Part shown: positions 8,588 to 18,228 of the stretch, one piece after another
Layout of the letters: each line of letters opens with the position of its first letter
How positions within the stretch are numbered: the stretch's first letter is position 1
Assembly (NCBI RefSeq): GCF_946482605.1
Contig: NZ_CAMLSE010000002.1
Location: forward strand, 62,001 to 126,000
DNA length: 64,000 bases
Direction: 5' to 3'
From: an uncultured Dyadobacter sp.
Lineage (GTDB): Bacteria > Bacteroidota > Bacteroidia > Cytophagales > Spirosomataceae
The notes under the pieces: model-generated
What the model was told of the DNA's origin: nothing
What the model saw: only the letters and a program-made list of their open reading frames with translations
The model's database searches: none
Program-made: the position numbers and the translations under genes

Positions 8588-9696
8588 CGTCCCGACTTCG
8601 CAATCGACTCAATCAGCCCGCGCATATACCCGATCGCGAAGAGTGCGCCTATATTGCTGTAACCGGGGTGTTCATTGCTGTCGCCGTACATTGTAGGCGT
8701 ATGATCGGGGCGCATCGGACCACGATAGCCGAGCTCGTAGTACGTTTTCATCGCTTCGTACATATCGGTTTTACCGTCGTCGTGGAAGGTTTCTTCGAAA
8801 TTGTTTTTGTTGCCGCGAACATCGCGAAAATGCACGAAATGGATCTTTTTCCGGCTGCCGAAGTATTTGATCACGGACGGAATGTCTTCACCCATGGTGG
8901 CGAATGTGCCCTGGCACAATGTGATGCCGTTGCTCGGACTGGGCACAATCTCGATCAGCCGCTTGAATGCATCGGCGGAGGTCATAATGCGCGGAATGCC
9001 CTGGATCTTGTCGACCGGGGGATCGTCGGGGTGCAATGCCAGTTTCACACCTGCCTTTTCGGCTTCCGGGACGACAGCTTTCAGAAAGTATTCGAGGTTC
9101 TTCCACATCGTTTCCTTCGTAAAATCCCCGTACTGCGTCAGCGGCTTGTCCTTTACAGCCTCATAGTCGAACGCACTAACGAGTGCGCCCCCGCGCGAGG
9201 GCCTGTCCAGGGTGGTGCGCGCCCAGCTGATGACCGGCATCCAGTTGTAGCATATGGTGTCGATCCCGGCTTTCGAAAGGTTTTTGATAAAACTGATAAA
9301 ATGCTCGATTTCCTCGTCCCGCCCCGCAAGCCCCAGCTTCGTCTTCTCGTATAGCGCGGGCGGCCCCTCGACTACCCTGAACTTCAAACCTTCCTTCGCC
9401 CAGGCGTCGCGCACAGCCACAATGGCTTCATACGACCAGTTACTGACATTGTCCAGGCCTACGCTTTTAGGATTAATTCCCCCTACCGCACCCATTACCT
9501 GCATCTGCTTCGAGAGTTCGATGCGCTGCTTGTTCATGCCAAAGAAATGCGCAAGGCAAAACTGCATGCCGCCGTCCTTGACATACGCCACTGCCTCCTT
9601 GGATGAGGCCGTGAACGCATTCGTTCCGGCCATGGACAATGCGGCCAGCGACGCACTGTTTCTGATGAATTTTCTGCGGGTATTTTTCATATCCAT
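8581..9696 (-). CDS. Mannonate dehydratase-like enzyme (UxuA family), Tat-exported
   Basis: TIM-barrel enzyme of 371 aa. UxuA enzymes dehydrate D-mannonate to 2-keto-3-deoxygluconate in hexuronate breakdown. Family signatures are clear: CYNWMPVISWART, LALHPDDPP, a Cys in TLCQGTFATMG, HFRDVRG and RPDHTPTM. Unlike the cytosolic E. coli enzyme it begins with a twin-arginine signal (TRRKFIR followed by a hydrophobic stretch), so it is probably exported, and its substrate may differ. The start ATG overlaps the stop of the upstream SusD gene by one base (TAATG), tying it to the SusCD system. ATG 9690 is an alternative start. The stop codon lies in a repeat boundary. Confidence 0.87.
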   Translation of the reverse strand: MDMKNTRRKFIRNSASLAALSMAGTNAFTASSKEAVAYVKDGGMQFCLAHFFGMNKQRIELSKQMQVMGAVGGINPKSVGLDNVSNWSYEAIVAVRDAWAKEGLKFRVVEGPPALYEKTKLGLAGRDEEIEHFISFIKNLSKAGIDTICYNWMPVISWARTTLDRPSRGGALVSAFDYEAVKDKPLTQYGDFTKETMWKNLEYFLKAVVPEAEKAGVKLALHPDDPPVDKIQGIPRIMTSADAFKRLIEIVPSPSNGITLCQGTFATMGEDIPSVIKYFGSRKKIHFVHFRDVRGNKNNFEETFHDDGKTDMYEAMKTYYELGYRGPMRPDHTPTMYGDSNEHPGYSNIGALFAIGYMRGLIESIAKSGRE

Positions 9697-11231
9697 TATT
9701 GCTTATCCCACCAGATGCGGGTCATGAACAAATCGGGCCCCTGCCGGTCGATCGCCGCCTTGAAATTGGGGTTAATCCCCTCCTCGCTCAACGGGTAGCG
9801 CAGTCTGCGCGGGATCTGGCCATTGGTATCATTACCGATGTAATTCACCGGTGTGAGCTCCGGATAGCCCGTGCGCCGCCAGTTGGCCCAGCCTTCGATA
9901 TGGTTAAAAGTACTGGCGCTGATCAAATATACCTCCGTGTGGATCGCATTCATTTTCGCAGCGAGCGTTCCGCTTTCGGGATAAGGGTTTTTCGTTGCAT
10001 AGGCCGTCGCCTGTGCGCCGGTAATGCTGCCGCCCATCACCGACATTTGTGCCAAAGCGGCGGTTTGCCCTGCTTCGAATGCGCCCTTGGCCGATCCGGT
10101 CGCCCAGCCGCGTTCGATGGCCTCCGCTTTCAGCAACTGCGTTTCGGCATAAGTCATGTAGATCCAGGGCAATGCGATACCGATCACGTTTGTTGCCGGA
10201 CGGGAGTAGTTATCGAGGTTTTTCTCATCGAGTGCAGCCAATCCCACGGCGTCGGTAGCATTCGGTAAGCCGCGCTGGTTAGCGGCGGTGTTGTCGCCAT
10301 TTTTGAGCATCGAGATCACCGGTAGCCTCGGGTCCTGGCGGGTTTTCATCATGTCGATCAATGTCTTCGCCCACTGCACGCCTGCATTCGGGATGTTGGT
10401 CACATTGGAACCGCTCGGGCCGAGTATCCAGGAATTGGGGTTGGAATTAACTTCCGCGCCGGTGTTGCTGAACTTCACCACGATCGTTTCCTCGTTGCTG
10501 GTGATCAGTCCCCGGTCAATGGCCTTTTTAGCCCAAACCTGCGCATTGGCTGCATCCACTTTCTGGATCCGCATCGCCAGCCGCAGCATCAGGGAGTTGG
10601 CAGCACGTTTCCATTTGTCGAGGTCGCCTCCGTAGAGGTAATCGGCCGCTTTCGGGATGTACTGAGCCGCGTCGAATGCATTTCCCGCCTCTTCCAGCTC
10701 TTTCAGCATATCCATATAAATGGCTTGCTGGGAGTCGTATTTCGGAGAAAAATTGGCATCGATAAAACCTCTTCCCGCTTCGAAATAAGGAATATCGCCG
10801 TACAGATCGGTCGTGCGGGAGAACTCCATCACTTTCAGGATCCGCGCCATCGACAGCACGTTCACGTTTTTCGGATCCTTGGCGGCCACATCCACCAGAT
10901 TAACAATGCTTTTCACGGCATATGTGTAGGAATTATCGAAAAACGCGGAGTTGATCTCCCCCAGGAAGGTGTAGAAGCTGCCCTTGTAAAAAGTCGCGTC
11001 CACGGACGACATCTGTTGGATCAGGCAGGCCGCATAGCCGAAGTTGGCACGCCAGCTTTTGGATGCCGGGCCGCTTGCCGATCCGGTCAGCAGCAGTTCC
11101 GATTGCCCCAGCAGGTAATCGATCGGCACATTGGAGGGTGCATTGGGATTGACATTGATCTTCTCAAAATCATTGGTACAGGCCCCCGCTCCGGCGAGCA
11201 ATGCGAGGCATATGGTTATTTTTTTCAGCAT
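9696..11231 (-). CDS. SusD/RagB-family outer-membrane lipoprotein
   Basis: SusD-like surface lipoprotein of 511 aa, of the SusD-like_2 type. The signal peptide ends in a lipobox (AGAC, Cys18), and NVNPNAPSNVPIDYLLGQ is the typical N-terminal motif. The C-terminus has the family pattern in FNHIEGWANWRRTGYPELTP. SusD proteins cap the SusC barrel and capture oligosaccharides or peptides at the cell surface. It follows SusC after 29 bp and is coupled to the UxuA-like gene, which suggests a uronate- or aldonate-containing glycan as substrate; that is inference, since no glycoside hydrolase is in this locus. Confidence 0.92.
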   Translation of the reverse strand: MLKKITICLALLAGAGACTNDFEKINVNPNAPSNVPIDYLLGQSELLLTGSASGPASKSWRANFGYAACLIQQMSSVDATFYKGSFYTFLGEINSAFFDNSYTYAVKSIVNLVDVAAKDPKNVNVLSMARILKVMEFSRTTDLYGDIPYFEAGRGFIDANFSPKYDSQQAIYMDMLKELEEAGNAFDAAQYIPKAADYLYGGDLDKWKRAANSLMLRLAMRIQKVDAANAQVWAKKAIDRGLITSNEETIVVKFSNTGAEVNSNPNSWILGPSGSNVTNIPNAGVQWAKTLIDMMKTRQDPRLPVISMLKNGDNTAANQRGLPNATDAVGLAALDEKNLDNYSRPATNVIGIALPWIYMTYAETQLLKAEAIERGWATGSAKGAFEAGQTAALAQMSVMGGSITGAQATAYATKNPYPESGTLAAKMNAIHTEVYLISASTFNHIEGWANWRRTGYPELTPVNYIGNDTNGQIPRRLRYPLSEEGINPNFKAAIDRQGPDLFMTRIWWDKQ

Positions 11232-11260
11232 GATTTCTTCTTTTGAAAATAAGCTATAAA

Positions 11261-14200
11261 TCAGAATTTCAGGTTCAGGTTCACACCGTACGAGCGCGTC
11301 GGCGGCGTTCCCGCAAACTCGACACCCTGTGCATTACCATTGTTGTAAGTCGCCTCGGGATCGATAACCGGTACTTTCTTCATGAGCACCGCCAGGTTGC
11401 GTCCCACGATCGATACGGAAGCACCTTTGAAGGGCAGCTTACCCAGGTAGCGGGTTGGGATGGTGTATTGCAGGATGATCTGACGCAGCTTGATAAAATC
11501 TGATTTGTAAATGAACGGCGTCGCGATCGCCGAGTACCAGTTGCTGTAATAGGCCTGCGCAGGTGCCTTGGCAGTGTTTGGCTCCCCGTTTTCAGTTACG
11601 CCTTCGCCGGTTACTCCGCCTTCACGACCTGCCAGTGTCTCTTTGCTCAACCCGAAACGATATGCCAGCGCATTGGTTCCGGAATAAATGTAGCCGCCGA
11701 ATTTACCATCCACCAGCACGCTCAGCGTAATGCCTTTGTAATTGAACGAGTTGTTCAAGCCGAGCGTGTAGGGTGATACGCCCGATCCGAAAGTCCTGAT
11801 ATCCCCGGCCATGGCAAGTCCCTGTGAGTTGTAGACGATGCTGCCATTCGCGTCGCGTTTGAAATCATATCCTTTGATCTGGCTGTAAGGCTTGCCCACG
11901 TCCTGGTGAATGAATGCGGAACCCGGACGGGACTGGTCTACGCGCAGCGTCTGCAAGTCGTTGTAGAGGCCAAGCACCTCGCTTTTGTTGTAACCCATAT
12001 TGAACGAAGCGTCCCAGGTGAATTTCTTGCCGCTAAAAATGGTGGCACCCAGCAGCAACTCCACCCCGCGGTTCCGGATCGCACCTACATTGAACAATGC
12101 ACTGGTGTAACCCGATGTTTCGGAAATGGTCGCACTTACGATGTCGTCGGTGGTTTTACGGTCGTACACCGCGAAATCGACATTGAGCAGATTGTTGAAC
12201 AGTTTCGCTTCCAGACCCAGTTCCGTCACCGTAGAGGTCAGAGGCTGCAAGCCGCCGTTCGGAACGCGGGTACCATTGATCTGCGCCAATGCAGACCCCA
12301 AATGCGCACCGCTCAGCGAGTAGTACAGCGAGAGGTTATAGGGATCCGTGTCGCCTCCCGCCTGTGCCCACGAGCCGCGGAATTTCAGGTAGTTGATCAC
12401 AGAAGGCATTTTCAGGGCCTCGGAAGCCACGAAGCTTACCCCAAACGATGGATAGAAAATACTATTCTTGCCTTTGGCGAGCGTCGAGAACCAGTCGTTA
12501 CGCGCAGTGGCCGTCACGAACAGGTAGTTGTTATAGGAAAACTCCGCTGAGCCGTAGACCGAGTTAATGCGTTTTTCGATGTAAGCCTCGGTGACGGTGC
12601 GCGCCGCAGGATCGATGTTTGAAATGTCGTAGAAGAACGGAATGTTGAAGCTGTTGTTGGCTGAAACGTCGTTCAGGTTCGTGACCTGTTTCATCATGTT
12701 ACCTCCAAACAGCCCGTTGAATGCAAACTTTTCTCCGATCTTCTTATTGAGCCCTACCAAAAGCTCCTTGTTGGTTTCGGTAAACTCGCGCAGGGACGAA
12801 GTGTAGCTTCCTTTCAAAACATAGCCGGTTCCGTAAGGCTCAATGCTTTTGTAGCGGTAGTTGAAATTATCGAAACCAATGCGTCCTTTTACGTAGAGCC
12901 AATCGGTGATGGTGTATTTAGGCTCAAAAGAAGCGATAATGCGTTTCTTCTGGTCGTCCTGCTGAAATTGCTCGGTGGCGAAGTACGGGTTTTGGGTGTA
13001 TTGGTTATCCGACCACACTTTTTCGTTCCCGTTCGCATCGAACTGCGCCTGTTTCAGCACATCCACATCCAGCGAAGTTGGCAGCACATACATGGCGAAG
13101 TTGGCATTACCGGGCGAGTCGTTCACCCGCGGACGGTTGTGGTTCTTCTCGATAATGTACTTCGCATTGGCCACGAAAGACAGGTTTTTACCCAGGTTCC
13201 CGTTGGTGTTCAATGCAAAGTTGTTGCGGCGGAGCGTGTTGTTCGGCAGTACCCCCTTGTTGTTCAGATCGTTCATCGAAAGGCGGTAGGTTACCTTCTC
13301 CGTAGCGCCGGTGAGTGCGATGGAATTCGTGAAAGTGGTCCCTACATTGTAAAACTTACGCAGGTTATCCTTCGCGGCCACATAGGGGCGCTCCACACCG
13401 TCGTAGTTCATGGCATTGCTGCCGTCGAGTCTTCCGCCCCAGCTGTTACGGGTGGCGGTCTGGGCAACGGTCGTAGGTTTCACACCATTACTGCCGAGGC
13501 CGTATTCGTATTGGTAATCTTTGTAGGATTTGAACAACAGATCCTCGGCCAGGAAGTTACTATTCACTTCCACGCCAATGCCTTTATCGGCCTTGCCGCC
13601 CTTCGTGGTAACCAGAATAGCGCCGTTGGATGCACGCGAGCCATACAATGCGGCGGCGGTCGCGCCTTTCAGTACGCTGATGCTCTCGATCTCGTCCGGG
13701 TTAAGACTCGAAATACCATCGCCCCGGTCGGAACCCGTCCAGGAACCTTCGCGGTTGGCACCTATGCTCACCGACCCGAGGTTGTCGTTGTTGATCGGAA
13801 TGCCGTCCACGATGATCAACGGCTGGTTGTTACCGGAAATCGACCCATTACCCCTGATCACTATACGCGACGAGCCGCTCGGACCGGTGGCGGTGCTGGA
13901 AATATTCAGACCGGCTACTTTTCCCACCAGGCTGTTGGCGATGTTCGTAGAGCGTGCTTGTGTGAGGTCCTCGCCTTTCACTTCGGAAATGGAGTACCCC
14001 AATGCTTTTTTCTCCTTTTTGATACCCAATGCGGTGACCACCACTTCGTCCAGTGTCTGGGTTTCGGCTGCCAGTTTCACATCGATCACCGAGCGCTGAC
14101 CTACCGTCACCTCCTGCTTCTGGTAACCGATCGAGCTGAATATCAGCACCGACTCGGCCGATGGTACTTCCAGTTCGTATTTCCCGTTCCCATCGGTGTT

Positions 14201-14719
14201 GGTTCCGTTGATCGTCCCTTTCACGAGCACATTCACACCCGGAAGCACCTCGCCATTCTGATCGACGACGGTACCGGCGACCCGGATGTCCGCAGCCACA
14301 GGCCGCTCCCCGGCCGGCAGCCGGAGCTGTCCTGCCGATGGCCGCATATCGATAGCCGAAGTTTCAATCCGCCTGGGCAGGATCATAAAGGCATTTTTAC
14401 GGACCTTTTTCAAGACCAGGTTCGTCGATTTCAACAAGTTCTCGATGTTTTCCTCGGCCGGAAGATTTTTGTCAAATGAGTAATCCGAAACCGTCAACCC
14501 GCCCATCTGGCTCTCTTCAAAGAGGATATCGGCTTTGTAATATTTCTTCAACTGCAACAGCACATCCAGCAGTTTCGCCTGGTTGGCCGTCTGTTCCGGA
14601 ATGGCTGGCCGGCTTCGCTGGGAGGTGTAGGCAAGTGCCTGGGCGGCCAGCGGCGAGCCGGGAGTCGTCCCCAGGATCATGCCACAGCAAAGTACTGATA
14701 GTAATGATCGATGTTTCAT
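11261..14719 (-). CDS. SusC/RagA TonB-dependent transporter with STN domain
   Basis: Outer-membrane TonB-dependent transporter of 1152 aa. Order: signal peptide (1-26); STN secretin/TonB signalling domain (~45-115, LLDVLLQLKKYYKADILFEE); carboxypeptidase-regulatory-like domain (~145-225, VVDQNGEVLPGVNVLVKGT); SusC-specific plug (SRIVIRGNGSISGNNQPLII, then VDGIPINN); and the 22-strand barrel ending YGVNLNLKF. The STN domain marks it as a transducer that contacts the FecR protein encoded upstream and so activates the linked ECF sigma factor when substrate binds. A 503-codon open frame on the opposite strand is a shadow. Confidence 0.95.
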   Translation of the reverse strand: MKHRSLLSVLCCGMILGTTPGSPLAAQALAYTSQRSRPAIPEQTANQAKLLDVLLQLKKYYKADILFEESQMGGLTVSDYSFDKNLPAEENIENLLKSTNLVLKKVRKNAFMILPRRIETSAIDMRPSAGQLRLPAGERPVAADIRVAGTVVDQNGEVLPGVNVLVKGTINGTNTDGNGKYELEVPSAESVLIFSSIGYQKQEVTVGQRSVIDVKLAAETQTLDEVVVTALGIKKEKKALGYSISEVKGEDLTQARSTNIANSLVGKVAGLNISSTATGPSGSSRIVIRGNGSISGNNQPLIIVDGIPINNDNLGSVSIGANREGSWTGSDRGDGISSLNPDEIESISVLKGATAAALYGSRASNGAILVTTKGGKADKGIGVEVNSNFLAEDLLFKSYKDYQYEYGLGSNGVKPTTVAQTATRNSWGGRLDGSNAMNYDGVERPYVAAKDNLRKFYNVGTTFTNSIALTGATEKVTYRLSMNDLNNKGVLPNNTLRRNNFALNTNGNLGKNLSFVANAKYIIEKNHNRPRVNDSPGNANFAMYVLPTSLDVDVLKQAQFDANGNEKVWSDNQYTQNPYFATEQFQQDDQKKRIIASFEPKYTITDWLYVKGRIGFDNFNYRYKSIEPYGTGYVLKGSYTSSLREFTETNKELLVGLNKKIGEKFAFNGLFGGNMMKQVTNLNDVSANNSFNIPFFYDISNIDPAARTVTEAYIEKRINSVYGSAEFSYNNYLFVTATARNDWFSTLAKGKNSIFYPSFGVSFVASEALKMPSVINYLKFRGSWAQAGGDTDPYNLSLYYSLSGAHLGSALAQINGTRVPNGGLQPLTSTVTELGLEAKLFNNLLNVDFAVYDRKTTDDIVSATISETSGYTSALFNVGAIRNRGVELLLGATIFSGKKFTWDASFNMGYNKSEVLGLYNDLQTLRVDQSRPGSAFIHQDVGKPYSQIKGYDFKRDANGSIVYNSQGLAMAGDIRTFGSGVSPYTLGLNNSFNYKGITLSVLVDGKFGGYIYSGTNALAYRFGLSKETLAGREGGVTGEGVTENGEPNTAKAPAQAYYSNWYSAIATPFIYKSDFIKLRQIILQYTIPTRYLGKLPFKGASVSIVGRNLAVLMKKVPVIDPEATYNNGNAQGVEFAGTPPTRSYGVNLNLKF

Positions 14720-14760
14720 ACTGGATAGGATTTTAAAGATTGATTGGATGGGTGCAGTAC

Positions 14761-15783
14761 TTATTTTTGCAGGATGAGGTAGGCCTCCCCGTCGCGGCCA
14801 AGGCGAAAACCGAAGAGCTCGGAGAGCAACGTCAGCAACTCCTCTCCATTTTCAGGCTGGAATGTGCCGCTTACCGTGCGGCTGGCAAAACGGGTGTCTT
14901 TGATCTCGACCTTAATGCCGTAATGTTCCTGCAACTGGCTGGCCACCTCGGATAGCGGCGTTTGATCGAACACAAACCGGTTGCCTGTCCAGGCGATCAG
15001 CTTCTGCGTATCAGCATGCGGTTTCAATACCGGCCTGGCCGCCGCTTTCTCCATGGTCACCAGGTCGCCGGGCTTCATCACGAGCTCCTGCTTTTTGGCG
15101 CCTTCCGAATAGAGCAAATGCACCTTTCCGTTTTTCAGCAGCACCTTGCCCCCTTTTTGACGGGTATAAACCGAGAACTCCGTACCGAGCACCATTACTT
15201 CGAAGTTCTCGTCGGTTTTGACCATAAACCGCTTATTATCAATAGTGTGTTTGACATTAAAGAACGCCTCTCCATTCAGCTTCACTTCCCGGGTTTCGTC
15301 CCCGAACCCGAACCGCGGCACGCGCAACGATGTATTGGCATTCAGGATCACGCTGGTACCGTCGGCCAGCTGCACCGACCGTGTTTCGCCGAATGCGGTA
15401 TCGTAGGTTTGGTACATGATGTGATCGCGGCCCAACCAGGATGCTGTACCGAGTAGTAGCAGCGAAGCGGCGGCCATAAGCCAGTTTCTTCGCCTTTTGA
15501 CCGGCACAGGGCCGGGGGCTATCTCCTGGGCCGGCGTCCCCGATACGAGCGGGGTAGCGTCTTGCGGATGCTCCTGCATGTAGCGCAGGTAGGCATCGTA
15601 ACGCTCCTGACCGTCGGCAAGATACTGCGGCGACTGGGACTGCCATTCGGCCAGCCATTCGAAATAGCGCTCCTGATTTTCAGCCAGGGCCAGCCATTCG
15701 CCGATCAGCCGCTTTTGCACCGGGCTCGCATTCCCGGCGAAATACTGGAACAGCAACGCTTTGTTTACTGATAATGTGTTCAT
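14761..15783 (-). CDS. FecR-family anti-sigma factor
   Basis: Inner-membrane anti-sigma/sigma-regulator of 340 aa. The N-terminal cytosolic part (~1-85) should bind the sigma factor. One membrane helix follows a basic stretch at ~90-112 (RRNWLMAAASLLLLGTASWL). The periplasmic FecR domain (~118-215) shows RSVQLADGTSVILNANTSLR and GEAFFNVKH, and the C-terminal DUF4974-like domain (~260-340) includes TPLSEVASQLQEHYGIKVEI. It relays the signal from the STN domain of the downstream SusC to the ECF factor encoded 38 bp upstream. Confidence 0.93.
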   Translation of the reverse strand: MNTLSVNKALLFQYFAGNASPVQKRLIGEWLALAENQERYFEWLAEWQSQSPQYLADGQERYDAYLRYMQEHPQDATPLVSGTPAQEIAPGPVPVKRRRNWLMAAASLLLLGTASWLGRDHIMYQTYDTAFGETRSVQLADGTSVILNANTSLRVPRFGFGDETREVKLNGEAFFNVKHTIDNKRFMVKTDENFEVMVLGTEFSVYTRQKGGKVLLKNGKVHLLYSEGAKKQELVMKPGDLVTMEKAAARPVLKPHADTQKLIAWTGNRFVFDQTPLSEVASQLQEHYGIKVEIKDTRFASRTVSGTFQPENGEELLTLLSELFGFRLGRDGEAYLILQK

Positions 15784-15821
15784 TTCAGTGGATTAAATAT
15801 CGGTAAGGATGTTAAGGATGT

Positions 15822-16499
15822 TTATCGGAAAAAAGTCAGCGGGATCGTTATCAGCCATGTCCAATGGTCTTTCAACCCCAGTCGCAGGGCGCTCAATGCC
15901 CTGCTGATGTGCCCTTCGACCGTACGGCTCGACAAATTCATTTCCGTGGCAATCTCCTGGATCTTCTTGTTTTCGAACCGGTTGAGTAAAAAGACCTTCT
16001 GGCACTGCGGTGGCAGTTGCTCTACGATCCTGTCGATCCGGCTCGCCAGCTCCTGGAAATGCATCAGTGCCTCGGGGCGTTCGGTGGAAGCGATGTCGTA
16101 CTGCGGCAGCAACTCGAACGAATCGGTGTTTTTCAGCTCACTTGCCAGGAAGTTGTAAGCCCGGTTCTGCACCGATTTGAACAGGTAGGCGCGATAGGAC
16201 GACTTTACCGATTCGTACGAACGGTTCTTCCAGAATGCATAGAACATCTCAGATACCAGATCGGCGGCAGCGTCTTTGGAATACAGAAAACGGACGGCAT
16301 AGGAACACAGCGGATTGTAGTAAAGCCGGAACAGCAATGCACAGCCTTCGCGTGGGTTTTGTTCGAATGTCTTGCGGATAAACAACTCCCGGTCGCCCTC
16401 ACGGACCGACTGTTGCCCGCCATTCTCCTGAGGCTTTCCCCTGTCCACCTCCCAGGAATCCTCCTTTTCATGATACTCCGAACCCGGCAATGAAAGCAT
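15822..16499 (-). CDS. ECF RNA polymerase sigma factor (Bacteroidetes SusCD type)
   Basis: Sigma-70 ECF factor of 225 aa from the ATG at 16499; internal starts would shorten a charged, poorly conserved N-terminus. Region 2 is in YSKDAAADLVSEMFYAFWKN; region 4 in LPPQCQKVFLLNRFENKKIQ, then EIATEMNLSSRTVEGHISRA. It heads a sigma-FecR-SusC-SusD-UxuA block on the minus strand and is expected to switch that block on. Upstream lies ~545 bp without genes, AT-rich near the start and with repeats further out. Confidence 0.92.
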   Translation of the reverse strand: MLSLPGSEYHEKEDSWEVDRGKPQENGGQQSVREGDRELFIRKTFEQNPREGCALLFRLYYNPLCSYAVRFLYSKDAAADLVSEMFYAFWKNRSYESVKSSYRAYLFKSVQNRAYNFLASELKNTDSFELLPQYDIASTERPEALMHFQELASRIDRIVEQLPPQCQKVFLLNRFENKKIQEIATEMNLSSRTVEGHISRALSALRLGLKDHWTWLITIPLTFFR

Positions 16500-16726
16500 T
16501 AGTAACTTTTAAATATAAATTGGTATATTTTCAAAACTGGCATTTAATAGTAAGACAGGAAAACCGGTAAGGACACGCGGTCAATTGATCTATATTTTTA
16601 AAAAATTGCATTATTTCGTATTTTCCACTGCAAAACATCGCTACCTCATCCCAATGATTACCAGTATCTTACATGGTCATCTTTTTCTGTGGCGATACTC
16701 AAAATTTTTGAAAAAAATTTAAGGGA

Positions 16727-17035
16727 TGAATGGGAGAATGAGTGAATGAGTGAATTTTGAATGACTGAATGATTGAATGACTGACCGGTCGCCGGAGCGA
16801 TGAGCCGCAGTGAAACTGTGAATCTTGATAGTCAAGGAATATCAGATATGGTCAAGTGTTGTTGTTTTAATTCCTAATCTAATTATTCCATGACTACTCA
16901 TGACCTCCTGACTAATTCCAATTAAATCATCACCCCGGCGAACTTCAATCATTCATAATTCATTCACTCATTCACTCACTCACTCACTCACTCACTCACT
17001 CACTCATTCATTCGGTCATTCGGTCATTCAAAATC
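16727..17035. repeat. Mirrored GAATGAGT / CATTCACT arrays
   Basis: Left arm (~16727-16780) of degenerate GAATGAGT units, then a GGTCGCCGGAGCGATGAGCC module at ~16786-16806, a unique AT-rich centre, and a right arm of CATTCACT units (~16958-17035; several ACTC-rich copies). The right arm ends with CATTCAAAAT a few bases before the ATG of the VOC gene at 17045, so it forms that gene's leader. The remaining part of the gap, 16500-16726, is AT-rich and shows nothing I can name. Confidence 0.78.
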
Positions 17036-17044
17036 CCCTCCCTC

Positions 17045-17407
17045 ATGCCCGCGAAACTCAAAAACATCAGCGCTCAGCTTCTGGTCGGAGACCTTGACGG
17101 GGCCATTGCTTTTTATATACAGAAGTTGGGCTTCGTGCTCGATTTTCGGTATGAAGATTTTTATGCGGGCATCGAAAAGGATGGGCATACGATTCACCTG
17201 AAACAGGGTTATCCGATGAAGGAGGGAATCAGGCGAAGAGGCACGGAAGATCTGGACCTTGTTTTTGCAGTGGAAGGTATATCCGATTGGTATACAGAGC
17301 TCATGGCGAAAGACGTAGAAATTGTACAGCCTTTACGACAGATGCCCTATGGAACGGAATTCTATATCGCCGATCCAGACGGGTATGTGATTGCTTTGAT
17401 GGAATGA
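17045..17407 (+). CDS. VOC (glyoxalase/bleomycin-resistance fold) protein
   Basis: Small cytosolic protein of 120 aa, a single vicinal-oxygen-chelate unit with two beta-alpha-beta-beta-beta modules (LLVGDLDGAIAFYIQKLGF; later MPYGTEFYIADPDGYVIALM). The family includes glyoxalase I, extradiol dioxygenases and antibiotic-binding proteins; the C-terminal YIADPDGYVIAL pattern is common to all, so substrate cannot be told. Possible metal ligands are His in HTIHLKQG and the C-terminal Glu. The ATG lies directly behind a repeat array. It is convergent with the beta-barrel gene ending at 17422. Confidence 0.82.
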   Translation: MPAKLKNISAQLLVGDLDGAIAFYIQKLGFVLDFRYEDFYAGIEKDGHTIHLKQGYPMKEGIRRRGTEDLDLVFAVEGISDWYTELMAKDVEIVQPLRQMPYGTEFYIADPDGYVIALME

Positions 17408-17421
17408 CGTGGTGGTAGTCG

Positions 17422-18102
17422 TCAAAAACTAACTCCCGCCGTCACCTGCACGTATTTCGTTTTGATTTTCCCACCGGAAATACCGCCTACGCGATCTTCG
17501 GTGTATCCCGCAACACGAAAACTCTCACTAATCCTTACGGTGAGTGGAATCACGACTTTTCCGGCATCGATTTCCACACCAATGGCGGCTACCGGGCCGA
17601 CGGGGTCGTTTTTTACAGTTTTTTGAAGGTCTACATCCCGGATAACCGTATTACATCCTGCAACTCCGCATCCGGTCCCTTCCGAGTGATACGATAAGGC
17701 AGTCCTGATCCTGATATTCAGGCCCAGTTCCGCAAATGGTCTCACCTGCCCGTTGCCTATGGTGTACCTCACCACAAAAGGCAGATGAATGGCGGCCCAC
17801 TTCCATTGGAATTCAGTGAAACGGAAGCTACCACGTTCCCCATCCTCCTCTTTCTTTTTGAACGTGCTGTAATTGGGCTGAAAATGAATGGAAACGCCCG
17901 ATTTCTTCTTCGTCGCCGAATAGCCAATATCCAATCCTCCCGTCCAGCCAGAGGCCCCGCCCATTTTGTTATCGTCATAAATCTTCCCAAGAAGCTGAGC
18001 GCCCCCAAACCCTCCAAACGAAAAACGGGCGCGATCAGCAACATCCTGCCCCTGAGCCAATACCGGCAGCATAGCAAAAAGGAAAGCGTAAAATTTTTTC
18101 AT
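17422..18102 (-). CDS. Outer-membrane beta-barrel protein, copy 1
   Basis: Predicted small outer-membrane barrel of 226 aa (PorT/OMP_b-brl type). A Sec signal peptide (KKFYAFLFAMLPVLAQGQ) precedes alternating amphipathic strands such as WTGGLDIGYSATKKKSGVSI, and the chain ends in an aromatic residue (VQVTAGVSF), as barrels do. A Cys pair in GTGCGVAGCNT may form a disulphide. It is paralogous to the next gene upstream (18225-18905), also 226 aa, sharing QLLGKIYDDNKM, SGVSIHFQPNYSTF and the Cys pair. Function unknown. Confidence 0.8.
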   Translation of the reverse strand: MKKFYAFLFAMLPVLAQGQDVADRARFSFGGFGGAQLLGKIYDDNKMGGASGWTGGLDIGYSATKKKSGVSIHFQPNYSTFKKKEEDGERGSFRFTEFQWKWAAIHLPFVVRYTIGNGQVRPFAELGLNIRIRTALSYHSEGTGCGVAGCNTVIRDVDLQKTVKNDPVGPVAAIGVEIDAGKVVIPLTVRISESFRVAGYTEDRVGGISGGKIKTKYVQVTAGVSF

Positions 18103-18152
18103 GTCTCAAAATAGATAAATAAAGTCACAACCCACCACGAAGCAACCCTGCC

Positions 18153-18228
18153 ACTTATTCACTCATTCAATCATTCGGTCATTCAGTCATTCACTCATTC
18201 ACTCATTCCCCGTTCCACGGCGGCTCAT
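18153..18228. repeat. CATTCACT array between duplicated barrel genes
   Basis: Degenerate CATTCACT units from ~18153 to 18209, followed by a CGTTCCACGGCGGCTCAT module that overlaps the 3-prime end of the upstream barrel gene. The TGA stop of that gene (complement of 18225-18227) is inside this module. Confidence 0.75.

Noticed and set aside
12968..14479. 503-codon open frame on the plus strand
   Set aside because: It is exactly antisense to the SusC gene, has no recognisable domain and reflects GC-biased third positions; SusC is unmistakable.
15257..15658. Minus-strand frame overlapping the FecR gene
   Set aside because: Alternative frame within fecR, Arg/Ala-rich and without similarity to known proteins.
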